A stretch of DNA of 35,859 nt from Anaerolineae bacterium (lineage in GTDB: Bacteria > Chloroflexota > Anaerolineae > B4-G1 > DUEL01). Within the stretch, counting starts at the first letter, position 1. Each line of letters opens with the position of its first letter. The notes below the pieces were generated by a model that was not told the DNA's origin, did not search any database, and saw only the letters and a list, made by a program, of their open reading frames with translations. The translations under genes and the position numbers were made by a program. The DNA lies in contig JANXAH010000219.1 in the NCBI GenBank assembly GCA_025062415.1, positions 1 through 35,859 on the forward strand, in the 5' to 3' direction. Shown here piece after piece: positions 8,295 through 18,045 of the stretch.

Positions 8295-9377
8295 TCAGTA
8301 ATCAGGCACGCCTGAAGCATCCGGCGTCTCGGCGCGCAGAGTCCGCAGCGCCCTTTTCCAGAACCTGTAGAAAAGGGCTTCGCAAAGGGCTATCAGGGGC
8401 CTTCCGAGCCATCCGCCCGTAAGGACATGGGGAGAAAGCCGCCATTCCCGGTTGGCCAGAATCACCGCGTCTACTGCGTCGCTCCCTGCTTGGGCTCCAG
8501 CCCAGAGAAGAAGGTCCCGACGGTTAGCCCGCAGCCAGAGTCCAGCGCGAAATTTGGCCGCGAGTCCAGCCTTTCCCCTCGCCAGTGCTAATCCCCACTC
8601 TATCCGGTCGGCCAGATACAGCGCAGGCCCCAGAAGCGAGAGTGTCCGCCTTCCCCAGTTGCGCCAGATCATCAAAAGACGGTTGCGAAAAGAATAATAC
8701 AGCGCCACAGGCGACGGACGGTCCAGCCGACCTGCATGGTGAACAACGGAAAGCGGAACATGGAGACAGCGGTAACCGGCTCGCTGGGCCCGCCAGGAGA
8801 GGTCGGTTTCTTCGTAGTACATAAAGAAAGCCTCGCAGAATCCGTTCAGTTTCTCCCACACGTCTCGGCGAACGGCAAACGCAGCCCCAGAAACAGCCGC
8901 TACATCGGTCGGAAACGTCTCTGTGATCGCGCTCCGCAAGGCACCGAAGTTCCGGGCAAAGACCAATCCGGTATAGTGGACGACTTGACCACAGGACTGA
9001 ATCCGCTCCGGCTTCTCCATCCAGAGAATGGTGGGCGTTGTCAGACCCACTGTGGGATTCTGGAGGGGCTCCAGCAAGGCTTCCAGCCAACCGGGCTCCA
9101 CACAGGTGTCCTGGTTTAAAAAAATCAGGACTTCACCCTGCGCAATCCCAGCAACCTGATTGCATGCGCTCGCAAAGCCCCGGTTTGCCCTGTTGACCAG
9201 CAGGCGGGCTTCGGGCATCCGCTCCCGAACTAACGCCGGACTGCCATCAGTGGAGCCATTGTCTACCACGAGGAGCTCAGCATCAGCGGGAAGCGTCTGC
9301 CGCAGGGAATCCAGACAGATCTCCAGGTAGGGCTGTCCGTTATAGACGACAAGGACAATGCTCACAGTGGGCTTCAT
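8295..9377 (-). CDS. GT2-family glycosyltransferase (rhamnosyltransferase-like)
   Basis: VSIVLVVYNGQPYLEICLDSL, LLVVDNGSTDGSP, FLNQDTCVEPGWLEALLEPL, FFMYYEETDLSWRAQRAGY. Confidence 0.92.
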   Translation of the reverse strand: MKPTVSIVLVVYNGQPYLEICLDSLRQTLPADAELLVVDNGSTDGSPALVRERMPEARLLVNRANRGFASACNQVAGIAQGEVLIFLNQDTCVEPGWLEALLEPLQNPTVGLTTPTILWMEKPERIQSCGQVVHYTGLVFARNFGALRSAITETFPTDVAAVSGAAFAVRRDVWEKLNGFCEAFFMYYEETDLSWRAQRAGYRCLHVPLSVVHHAGRLDRPSPVALYYSFRNRLLMIWRNWGRRTLSLLGPALYLADRIEWGLALARGKAGLAAKFRAGLWLRANRRDLLLWAGAQAGSDAVDAVILANREWRLSPHVLTGGWLGRPLIALCEALFYRFWKRALRTLRAETPDASGVPDY

Positions 9378-9454
9378 CGCTTCCTTGCACCCTGAGTTTT
9401 CGGATAGGCTCAATGGCGAACGGCCTGTTGACGCCCTCCGGACCCATATTCATC

Positions 9455-11032
9455 TCAACGGGTACAGTAGACGGCCGCAAAGTGGTTGTCGTAAATCCGG
9501 TTATATGAGAAGACCTCCGGAAGTTCAGCACCGGTCCTCCAGGCCCGCAGCGTCATCGTTTCGGAAAGGAGGAAGCAGGTGGTCTGGTCGGTCGGATGTC
9601 CCCATCTCGCTTTCAGGCGGCGGGCTTTCCAGAAGCTATTCGCCTCCGCCAGAGCCACCAGCCGTTCGTCTACTCCCATCCAGATTTCCATATCTCCTCC
9701 ATAACGGCTCAACCACTCTACGGCTCGGCGCTCAGAACCGGTATAGAAAATCCAGTTGTGACTTAGGAGAGGCTCGTTGGTCACCTTTAGTAGGGAAGCC
9801 AGCGAAAGGGCCATCATCAACGCAGCAACCCCAATGGAGAACCGAAGCGGGCCATACAGAGGCCTGCGGGAAATCCAGTGAACCCATCTCTCCAACGCTT
9901 CCGCGGCCAGAGGAATCGCAATCATCATAAGATGGGGGAAGACCCGTACTTGAAGATTCGCCGACAGGACCCCCGCCAAATCCAGAATTACGGAAATTGC
10001 CAAAAACAGGCCGAAACCGCCATACAGCAACCACAGAAACAATTGAGCCGGAGGCACGGTTTCCTGCCCTTTCAATGCCCGATTGATATGGAGGAGCCAG
10101 GAACCAAGAGAAAGAAGAAGGACCAGCCAGTTAAAAAGGGTCAAGGCGATATAGACCCCTTCGCTTACCCACGCCGTTTGAATATATCGGTAGGGATTGG
10201 TCGCCACGTCCACACCCAGAAGCAGCATTGCGACTTGATCCACGATGGAACGCAGAAGGGAGAGTTGCTCCCCGGCGGGGGGATACACGTAATAAATGAC
10301 AATGTACAATAGGGCAGAGCAGGAGAGCGTGACATAGAGCAGACGCGTCAGGGGAGCCCCCTTTTCCGGACGAAGGCTCCACCGTCGCCAAAGTTGCCAT
10401 CCCAGGAAGGAGCAGGCGATCGCGAAAAGGTAACTGGAGGCAAAAAACGCGCTGGTAGTCATCAGTCCGAAGGCGAAAAGGTAACTGAGGATCACCCATT
10501 TTCCAATGGGACGTCCGGCCCCGGCCTCGCGAAAGCTGGTGGTCAGTGTATACAACAGGCCCAAAGCCATCGCCCACGTCAGTTTCGCATGACTACTGCG
10601 CACGGATTCAAAAAGAAATTCCGGTTGCAGAAACAGCATGAAAGAGGCCAGCATCGCTGTCTTTGGACGACCAGTCAGGCTGCGGTAAACAACAAAAGCC
10701 AACGGAACCAGCAGGACCACCAGAAACGGCTGGACGTAAACCTGCAGCGTGCGAATAGAGAGTCCGGTCAGGTAGGAGAGAAATACGTTGAAGACCGGAT
10801 AGCCGTAGCCGAAGGGATATGCCTCCGAGGACAAAAGCACCCCTTCGGCGCGAATGGATTCCGCAGCAGCAGTTAGCCGCGCGTCGTCGGTAGACGTCCA
10901 GTTCCACAGGAAGCGCGCGCCGATATATCCCGCTGCCAGGAAAACATAACCGGCCAGCAAGAAGAGGTACCAGCCGGTCTGTGGCCTGTTCTGCGGGCTT
11001 TCTATCTGCGATGGCCGCCTATTCTTGTTCAT
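9455..11032 (-). CDS. Polytopic membrane protein, possibly GT-C-like / oligosaccharide membrane enzyme
   Basis: Multiple hydrophobic segments over ~520 aa inside the glycosyltransferase operon; short overlap with the upstream gene stop at 11019. Confidence 0.6.
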   Translation of the reverse strand: MNKNRRPSQIESPQNRPQTGWYLFLLAGYVFLAAGYIGARFLWNWTSTDDARLTAAAESIRAEGVLLSSEAYPFGYGYPVFNVFLSYLTGLSIRTLQVYVQPFLVVLLVPLAFVVYRSLTGRPKTAMLASFMLFLQPEFLFESVRSSHAKLTWAMALGLLYTLTTSFREAGAGRPIGKWVILSYLFAFGLMTTSAFFASSYLFAIACSFLGWQLWRRWSLRPEKGAPLTRLLYVTLSCSALLYIVIYYVYPPAGEQLSLLRSIVDQVAMLLLGVDVATNPYRYIQTAWVSEGVYIALTLFNWLVLLLSLGSWLLHINRALKGQETVPPAQLFLWLLYGGFGLFLAISVILDLAGVLSANLQVRVFPHLMMIAIPLAAEALERWVHWISRRPLYGPLRFSIGVAALMMALSLASLLKVTNEPLLSHNWIFYTGSERRAVEWLSRYGGDMEIWMGVDERLVALAEANSFWKARRLKARWGHPTDQTTCFLLSETMTLRAWRTGAELPEVFSYNRIYDNHFAAVYCTR

Positions 11033-14000
11033 CCCGATTCTCCTCCAGGCTCCAGACGACGGCCAGGCCACCTGCCAGCAGGAGGATGGCCCCCAGCAGA
11101 CTAACCACCGCAGCCCGAGCGCGCGGGCTCAAGACCAGAAATGAATGAGCATAAAGGGGCGGTCGGCGGGCAACACGCACTTCTGTCGCACCCAGCAGGA
11201 CCGGCACCGCTTCCCCCTCACAATGAGCCATAACGCTCACCTTCCAGATTCCCGCAGCAGCCGGACGCCATCCCCAGAGAATCTCCCGCTCTTCCTCTGC
11301 GGGGAGAACCGAAAGTGTCGCTGTCAGAATCTGCTGAACGTCCTGTGGTCCCTCCAGTTGTGCACACAGAGAGACCTGAAGAGCATCCTCCAGACCAGAG
11401 TTCCGGAGAAGAGCCCGGACAATCGCCGTTTCTCCTTCCCATGTCGTCTCTACTTTCAAAGAGACCATCTGCAGCGTGGCAGGGGTCATCGGCCACACCG
11501 ACCAGCGTCCGTCCTCCCATGTGACCCGGTAGACTCCAGGAGCCGAAGGGGGAACGAAGCCCTCCACATCCCGGGAAATCACCTGCACACCGGGAGCGAG
11601 GTCCAGAACAAACCGAACTCCCCGACGAGTCACCCGGAGGTCTCGCACCCTCGCTCCAAGGATTCGGGTCTCAGGGCCTTCCCAGCGCGTGAGAAGGCCG
11701 CGCAGGTTATCGGCAGGAACCGGGGCCGGAAGGGACTCCAGACGTCGCTGCAGGGCCTGCCATTGGTCAAAATTTCGGGGCGGCGATACGGAGAAGGCCG
11801 CCAGTTCCACCTCGGCCTGCTTCAGAGCCACTTCTCCATCTCCCGCATAGAGGAGCAATCCCGGCAGCACGTTCAATTGCTGGATTCGTCCATCCGCTGC
11901 TACGTACTGCCACTGATCCAGATAGCCATCCCGGTCTCGGTCTGCATAGTAGACTCGGGCCTGACCGTCTACATTCCAGACCCCACCCCGTGCGCCCCAG
12001 AGGTGAAGGCGGTGGTCTATGGGGCTCCAGTAGAGCGCTGGATAGCCCACGGGCTCGGTGGCGTATTCCCCCCGCCCTCCCTGGCGGATGTCGGTGTAGT
12101 TCTCCAGCGGTGGCCTCTCTATCAGCCCGGTCAGATAGTGATCCCGCAGTCCTGAAGGTTCTACCCACTGCCCGTCCCGAAACCCCTGGTTAACATTCCA
12201 ATCTCTCATCCCTTCGCTGCTCCAGTACCCTCCATTCTCCATCGCGACAAATGTCGCAATTGCCCACCCCCGTCCCATCACCCAATCGGGGATTTGGTCG
12301 TAGGGGACCGTCTGGACGGCGAAATCTGGGAAGGAGACCGTCTCCGTTACGGGATAAAAGCCGGCCAGACTCACCTCGTAATCCCAGCGCCCATCGTTGT
12401 TCTGGTCCCAGGAATAATCCACCTGAACAATCGGCCGGGGGAACTTCCCGGGGAATGCCACCTTCTGGGAAAAGGCCGTATCGTGCGCGGCAAAAACTTC
12501 CATCCGAACCATCAATTCGGGGCGGCCATCGGCATCCCGGGCCAGGTCGTAATACGCCATCGGATTCTCAAAATTGGCGTAGTTGACTTCTCCTTTTCGC
12601 CAAGGAACCCAACTGTTGATGTGGTATCCCTGCTCCGTGGGGTATCCCAGAATTCCCAACCGATCTATTTGAGCGCAAGCCCAATCTACAGCCACAACGG
12701 GTGGACGGTCAAAGTAGTTGTAGGCTTCGTAGAAGTGTTTGCCAACCAGCAGGGGCCAAAAGAGGGCATCTGCGTAGGGCTCAGGGCGCCGAGGTCTCCC
12801 GTTCACATAGAGGACAGAACGGAAGAGGTTGGCATCGGGGGGAGAAGAGGCTCGCAGTCGCTGAAGTTGATATTCAGCGATGCCGTCTTTGTCTGTGTCT
12901 GCAATCTCTATCTCCCAATCCACCCGGCCATCCGTTGTCGCCTCTCGGCGGGCCCACTCCGGGGCCACTGCTGCTTCTCCCCACTCCAGATACCGCAGGA
13001 TGTATCCATCTATATGGAAGAACAGGGCCGGATTGACCCGACCATCGGGAAGAAACCAGTCGGAGCGCGCCGCGGCCCGGACATGCCAGTAAGGAGATTC
13101 GGTCACCTGCACGGAACGGGGACGGGCCTGGTAGGAGACCTGTCCGTCTCCGTCCCGATCGTCATAGAGATAAGCGACCCGGTTCTCCCCTTCCTGAGCA
13201 AACATCAGGACCAACTGTGCTGTTCCATCCGCACCAACGTCAAAAATCCAGACGTCATAGCGAAAGTCGGCAACCTGCAGGACGTCTGAGCCCACCTTCA
13301 TATTTCCAGCGCGATCCACAATGAGAATACGGTCGCGGGACGAGGCAAAGGCGCAGTCCACAACAGTCAGGTCCGGAACACGATCGCCGTCCGTATCCGA
13401 CTGAACGACCTGAAAGACAGGAATACCTGTCTGGGCATAGACGGGCATCGGTCTGACGAAGAGGATGCTCATTCCCAGCGGGACCAGCAGCCCCAGCAAG
13501 CGGAGCACACGTCTTCCTCCCACCGTTAGGACAAAAAGATAAATGGTCAGGGCAAGGCCCAGATAGACCAGGACGACGGAGCCTGTCGTTTCCCGGACCG
13601 GCCAGAGCATCAGGGCCATTCCCGCCGCAGCGCCCAGGAAGGGCACCCAGACGGACTTTCTCAATGTGGACGGCGGGGTTTGAAGCACCCGTCGGGTCAG
13701 CCAGAGAGTCTGGCTCCATTCCCGAACCACCATAGCCCCGGCAGCCCCTATCGCTCCCCAGCGGGGCACCAGAGCGAGGGCATATGCCAGAGAGAGGAGC
13801 AGGGCGCCGACCGTCGTGCCCGCGATGATTTTCCCCTGGCCACGGGCGATCAACACCTGCCAGAAGTAGGTGTTCAGAAACATCGCAATGCTCCCGAAAC
13901 CCAAGACTCGGAGGACGGGAGCGGCCGGGAGAAAGGAGGGGCCATAAAGAAACGCCAACAGAAAAGGGGCAACCAGGCTCAGAGTCACTCCAAGGCCAAT

Positions 14001-14903
14001 GCCGGGAACGAGCACCCACAGTAATCCCTGATCGCGCAGGCGGGCAAACTCCCTTTCATCCCGTCCCGCCAATGCGGAGAGACGGGGCAGAAATGCCGCA
14101 GCCATCAGACCAACAGAACGGGAAAGCATCACCAAATTGGCGGCCGCGTTGTAGAGCCCGACTTCCTGCGCGGGTCGGAACAGAGAAAGCACAAGAATAT
14201 CCAGCCGCAGGTTGATGCCCACGAGAGTAAAGGTCAACCCCAGAGGGAATGCGGCGGCGATCATCTTCCTTGCCCAGTGGAGGTCCCAGTTCCAGGGCCA
14301 AGCGAGAGTTCTCACCCATATTCCGGCCAGGGCCAATGCCAGAACCTCGGCACCCACCATCGCCCATATTGCCGCCTCTACCGAGAGAGTGAGGAACAAC
14401 GCCGCGCCAACTCCGAAGAGCGCCGCTCCCTGTTCCAGCGCTTGTATCCCCGCATCCAGGTCCATCCGTTCCCGGCCACGCAGAGCCGATCGGAAAAGGT
14501 TGACTAACCCTTTCAGGCCCACGAGAAAGGCCGCCGGGAGAAGCAACACGAGAATATCCGCAGAATATCTCAAAGCCTTTCCGATGCCGAGGATCAGCAG
14601 GATCAAGGCTGGAAACCACAGGAGAGCAGAAACCAGAGCACTTCCGACCACGCGTCCGCTCTGGTCGGGGGTGCGCGCAACTTCTGCCGGGACAACGCTG
14701 TCCAGGCCCATCAGGGCTGCGTGGGTAAAGGCCAGCGCAAGGGAAAAAGCAGTTGCGTACAGGCCGTATCCATGCGGCCCAGCCCACCTGGCCAACACCA
14801 ATCCCGTTGCCGCCCCCAGAGCCTGGGCCAACAGGTTGCCCCCCAGAAGCCAGAGGGCATTTCGCGCAAGCCCCTGCAGGCACATCCCCCGCTCAGAGTT
14901 CAC
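11019..14903 (-). CDS. Wzx-type polysaccharide flippase fused to a ~800-aa predicted extracytoplasmic Asp-rich domain with C-terminal TM anchor
   Basis: Residues ~1-477 are a MATE/PST-like flippase (NALWLLGGNLLAQALGAATGLVLARWAGPHGYGLYATAFSLA...). Residues ~478 on begin with a signal-peptide-like segment ending PVYAQ, then DTDGDRVPD, DDRDGDGQV, DTDKDGIAEY, DQNNDGRWDYE and DRDRDGYLDQW motifs, and a C-terminal TM. Confidence 0.85.
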   Translation of the reverse strand: MNSERGMCLQGLARNALWLLGGNLLAQALGAATGLVLARWAGPHGYGLYATAFSLALAFTHAALMGLDSVVPAEVARTPDQSGRVVGSALVSALLWFPALILLILGIGKALRYSADILVLLLPAAFLVGLKGLVNLFRSALRGRERMDLDAGIQALEQGAALFGVGAALFLTLSVEAAIWAMVGAEVLALALAGIWVRTLAWPWNWDLHWARKMIAAAFPLGLTFTLVGINLRLDILVLSLFRPAQEVGLYNAAANLVMLSRSVGLMAAAFLPRLSALAGRDEREFARLRDQGLLWVLVPGIGLGVTLSLVAPFLLAFLYGPSFLPAAPVLRVLGFGSIAMFLNTYFWQVLIARGQGKIIAGTTVGALLLSLAYALALVPRWGAIGAAGAMVVREWSQTLWLTRRVLQTPPSTLRKSVWVPFLGAAAGMALMLWPVRETTGSVVLVYLGLALTIYLFVLTVGGRRVLRLLGLLVPLGMSILFVRPMPVYAQTGIPVFQVVQSDTDGDRVPDLTVVDCAFASSRDRILIVDRAGNMKVGSDVLQVADFRYDVWIFDVGADGTAQLVLMFAQEGENRVAYLYDDRDGDGQVSYQARPRSVQVTESPYWHVRAAARSDWFLPDGRVNPALFFHIDGYILRYLEWGEAAVAPEWARREATTDGRVDWEIEIADTDKDGIAEYQLQRLRASSPPDANLFRSVLYVNGRPRRPEPYADALFWPLLVGKHFYEAYNYFDRPPVVAVDWACAQIDRLGILGYPTEQGYHINSWVPWRKGEVNYANFENPMAYYDLARDADGRPELMVRMEVFAAHDTAFSQKVAFPGKFPRPIVQVDYSWDQNNDGRWDYEVSLAGFYPVTETVSFPDFAVQTVPYDQIPDWVMGRGWAIATFVAMENGGYWSSEGMRDWNVNQGFRDGQWVEPSGLRDHYLTGLIERPPLENYTDIRQGGRGEYATEPVGYPALYWSPIDHRLHLWGARGGVWNVDGQARVYYADRDRDGYLDQWQYVAADGRIQQLNVLPGLLLYAGDGEVALKQAEVELAAFSVSPPRNFDQWQALQRRLESLPAPVPADNLRGLLTRWEGPETRILGARVRDLRVTRRGVRFVLDLAPGVQVISRDVEGFVPPSAPGVYRVTWEDGRWSVWPMTPATLQMVSLKVETTWEGETAIVRALLRNSGLEDALQVSLCAQLEGPQDVQQILTATLSVLPAEEEREILWGWRPAAAGIWKVSVMAHCEGEAVPVLLGATEVRVARRPPLYAHSFLVLSPRARAAVVSLLGAILLLAGGLAVVWSLEENRDEQE

Positions 14904-16064
14904 CTACCACCTCCACCGGCGTCCGGGAATCAGGGAATCCAGCAGGCCCTGGACATTTGCGACCCAACCTACGACCAGGTAGAGAAAGAATAGCCCATAC
15001 TGCCATCGGTGTGGAAGAGGGGGCATCCCCTGGGCATGAGCCGCTTTCGTAAAGCGAATCTGGCTGAAAAGCACATGCAAAATTGCGATCAACCAAAGGG
15101 CCCAAAGAAGTCGGCTCTTCAGGCCACCCATCAGAGGGATCGCAAGCAACCCCAGCGAAGTCAACGCTGCCCAGAGGTGCGTTGCGACCTCGCGCCAGCG
15201 CCGATACCGAAGGCCGTGGAGAAAGCGATTGCGGAACCAGCGAGAGCGCTGACGGAGATATTCCCCCAGGGTAACACAGTATGCGGTCTGAATACGGCTT
15301 TCTGGCACGAAGCGGATGCAGTATCCCGCGTTTTGCAGTTGTCGGGAAAGGGTGTAGTCGGTGCCGATAGGAGCAGGCACAGAGAAGCCCCCCACCCTAT
15401 CCAGCACATCGCGCCGAAGAGCCGCATTGACGCCGTCCACCGTGTCCACGTACATCGGCGATGCCGCCTCTGCCCAGAGGTGATGAGACCACTGGAAGGC
15501 GACCAGAGGATGGGATTTCTGCTCCTCCAGAGGCCGACGTGTTCCCGTCGTTACCACTTCCTCACCCCAGAGGATAGGAGCAAGGGTGCGCTCAAAGGTC
15601 TCGTCATCCAACACACAATCAGCGTCGGTCAGGAAGATAATGGAGCCTGTAGCGTATCTCAGAGACCGCTGCAGGGCACGCTGTTTTCCCTCCCCCGGCT
15701 GCTGTTCCAGGATAATTGCGCCAGATGGCGCAAATTGTCGGGCCAGTTCCAGCGTCCCGTCCGTACCCCCCGCACACAGGACCAACTCCCAATTCGGATA
15801 GCGGAGGTTGTGAATGGCCGACAGGCATTCCCGGATATGGTCCGCTTCATTCCAGGCCGGGATCAGAATGCTGACGCGCGGGAGATTTCCCTGCTTGAGG
15901 GAGAAGAGTTGACTCTGTTTCTGATGACTACACGAAACGCGCTGGACGGACTTATAGCGCCGCCACAGGAGGAGATTGACCAGGGCAACCAGGAAGAGGC
16001 CTCCCGCCAGAACCCATCCGACGTGAGCCTCTCCCCAGAGCCACAGCGCGCGCAGGGAAGACAT
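14904..16064 (-). CDS. GT2-family membrane glycosyltransferase
   Basis: RVSILIPAWNEADHIRECLSAI, IIFLTDADCVLDDETFE, YTLSRQLQNAGYCIRFVPES, QRSRWFRN; start overlaps upstream stop (TGATG). Confidence 0.9.
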   Translation of the reverse strand: MSSLRALWLWGEAHVGWVLAGGLFLVALVNLLLWRRYKSVQRVSCSHQKQSQLFSLKQGNLPRVSILIPAWNEADHIRECLSAIHNLRYPNWELVLCAGGTDGTLELARQFAPSGAIILEQQPGEGKQRALQRSLRYATGSIIFLTDADCVLDDETFERTLAPILWGEEVVTTGTRRPLEEQKSHPLVAFQWSHHLWAEAASPMYVDTVDGVNAALRRDVLDRVGGFSVPAPIGTDYTLSRQLQNAGYCIRFVPESRIQTAYCVTLGEYLRQRSRWFRNRFLHGLRYRRWREVATHLWAALTSLGLLAIPLMGGLKSRLLWALWLIAILHVLFSQIRFTKAAHAQGMPPLPHRWQYGLFFLYLVVGWVANVQGLLDSLIPGRRWRW

Positions 16065-17410
16065 CACGACCACAGGCCCCACCCTTTCTGCACCTGGGCC
16101 AGGATGCTCCTCGCCCAGGGCGTGCCCTTTACCCACTGGTAATACCAGCCCCGCTCGCCGCGGACCTCCAGCAGAGTGGGCGTCTCCCGATAGAGACACC
16201 GCCGCCCCTGAAAAACGCAATCCATCTCCACCTCCGAGGGCGCGTGCACGGGAGGAAACTGGTTGCCCTTCCGCAATATTCCCGTCAGATAGCGAAAGGC
16301 TTTATCGGCCCAGCCGCAGACTGAGAGCAAGTCCCTAAAATCCGGGCTCCGCAGGGAACCACGTGTTTCCATACATCCAAAGCCACGAGCAGTTGCAATG
16401 CCTCCATGCAGGTGCAATCCTCGGAGGAGCCACGACCGAGTCGGCTCCGGGCTTACATCCATCCCATACCGACGGACCTCCTCCATCGCCCGCAGAATAT
16501 CCCCCACGCCTGCCACCCATCGGGGATGGCGATTGATCCGCCCGTTCCGATAGACCACTTGAGGGAACGAACCATCGGGAAACCGAAAACGCAGAATAAA
16601 AGCCATCGCGCGGAACGCCGCGTCCCGATACACCTCTCGTCCCGTTCGCTCATATCCACGAAGCAGAGCCGGGATACAGCGCGCTATGTAAAAGGGAAAA
16701 TACCGACCTGACGTTTTTGTCCCCAGAACCCCCTGTTCAATCGCTCCATCCAGCAAGGAGCCAGGAGCCTGAACCTGAGCCTCCAGAAGGGCATCCAGAG
16801 AGGGTAGAACGTATCGGTTGACCACCTCCTTTTCCCCTGTCAGGCTGGCCCAGGCCAGGAGGGCTTCGGCGATCGTCGCCACTTTGTTGGGGACAAATGT
16901 AGGGTCTTCTGGGAGATTGCGGAACCGCCGGACGTCCTCGTCCCAGAGGACGGGAAGGATGTAGCCCCAGAGATTGCGATGAGCCGCGTCCAAAAACATT
17001 TGCCCCCCGGGGTCTCCTCTCGCCTGCAGGGTGTGTGCCAGGGCCAATAGAGCCATGTCGCAGGCCGCCTCATGGGGTGTCCCCCCTGTGCCCGGATTGG
17101 CCTCAAAGCGAGAACAGCGAAAATTGCCGGAAGGAAGTTGTCCTTGGAGAAGGTCCTCGCCCGCCCGGCGGGCCTTTTGCAGCCACCGGTCGTCCGCCGT
17201 GGCCTGGTAAAGGTTCAGGTAACCCAGGATAATCCCCTCGTAGCGCCAGTCCAGCCCGGGGCCAGTATACAGGAGGTTGTCCTGCCACCAGTGCACGACT
17301 GGCCCACCATAGCCGCCCGGACCCCGCATCGTCTCCAGCCAGGCATCCAGCCGAAGCACAGCAAAAGCCATAACCTGATGAGAGACATCCCTTCCCTCGG
17401 CGGAGAACAT
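16064..17410 (-). CDS. Hypothetical protein, probable alpha/alpha six-hairpin (glycosidase/lyase-like) fold
   Basis: YEGIILGYLNLYQATADDRWLQKARRAGEDLLQGQLPSGNF ... RYFPFYIARCIPALLRGYERTGREVYRDAAFRAMAFILRFRFPDGSFPQV: repeated helical-hairpin pattern as in six-hairpin enzymes. Confidence 0.6.
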   Translation of the reverse strand: MFSAEGRDVSHQVMAFAVLRLDAWLETMRGPGGYGGPVVHWWQDNLLYTGPGLDWRYEGIILGYLNLYQATADDRWLQKARRAGEDLLQGQLPSGNFRCSRFEANPGTGGTPHEAACDMALLALAHTLQARGDPGGQMFLDAAHRNLWGYILPVLWDEDVRRFRNLPEDPTFVPNKVATIAEALLAWASLTGEKEVVNRYVLPSLDALLEAQVQAPGSLLDGAIEQGVLGTKTSGRYFPFYIARCIPALLRGYERTGREVYRDAAFRAMAFILRFRFPDGSFPQVVYRNGRINRHPRWVAGVGDILRAMEEVRRYGMDVSPEPTRSWLLRGLHLHGGIATARGFGCMETRGSLRSPDFRDLLSVCGWADKAFRYLTGILRKGNQFPPVHAPSEVEMDCVFQGRRCLYRETPTLLEVRGERGWYYQWVKGTPWARSILAQVQKGWGLWS

Positions 17411-18045
17411 TATCGGTTCCTCCGAATTCCCAGGATCAGAACCAGGATGGCCGAAGAGGCTGCTTCGCCCTGAACCAGGAGCACAGTTCGGGCCCGCGCC
17501 CGAAACTGGTCGGCTCGGTCCTCCCGCCCCAGTCGCTCCGCCAAATACGCCAGACGGCTCCAGAAACGGTACTCTGGTCCACCGATGCCATACCAGACTC
17601 TCTCCCGAAACCCCTGTGCGGCGAGCCACTCCAAAGTCTCTTTCAGAAAAGCGGCAGGAGCAGCGCAAGACAGACGAGGAGAGGTGCCCCGAACGTTCCT
17701 AAAGACGTTTCTAAAGGTGCGCAGCCTGCTGAAAATCTTCTTCTGTTGCCCGGAAAGGACGAGAACTGCGCTTTCGGCAGAGAACGTCTCCAGAAGGCCT
17801 GCGATCTCTGGCAAATCCTCTGGAGTGGGGTCGGCCCAGAGCAACATCGGGGGGCGTCCAGCCTGGGAAGTTTGGGAGAAACTTTCCAGACGCAGGGCCA
17901 GTTCGGCAGCAAAGAACGGATTCGCTGAACGAAGATAGAGAGGGCCACCCCACGAATAAGCCAGGGCGGCACAAAGATTAAAGGCGAATTGATGAAGCAA
18001 GTCAGGAAGATATCCGGGAGAATGCGGATGAGGGGGAAAAGTCAC
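17410..18045 (-). CDS. Hypothetical protein in the glycosyltransferase operon (211 aa)
   Basis: GTG start preceded by gaggagg and overlapping the upstream stop (GTGA, 18045-18042); no family recognised. Confidence 0.6.
   Translation of the reverse strand: MTFPPHPHSPGYLPDLLHQFAFNLCAALAYSWGGPLYLRSANPFFAAELALRLESFSQTSQAGRPPMLLWADPTPEDLPEIAGLLETFSAESAVLVLSGQQKKIFSRLRTFRNVFRNVRGTSPRLSCAAPAAFLKETLEWLAAQGFRERVWYGIGGPEYRFWSRLAYLAERLGREDRADQFRARARTVLLVQGEAASSAILVLILGIRRNR

Noticed and set aside
15925-15937. Third tgactacacgaaa as a regulatory site
   Set aside because: Lies inside a glycosyltransferase coding region and occurs singly; probably chance.
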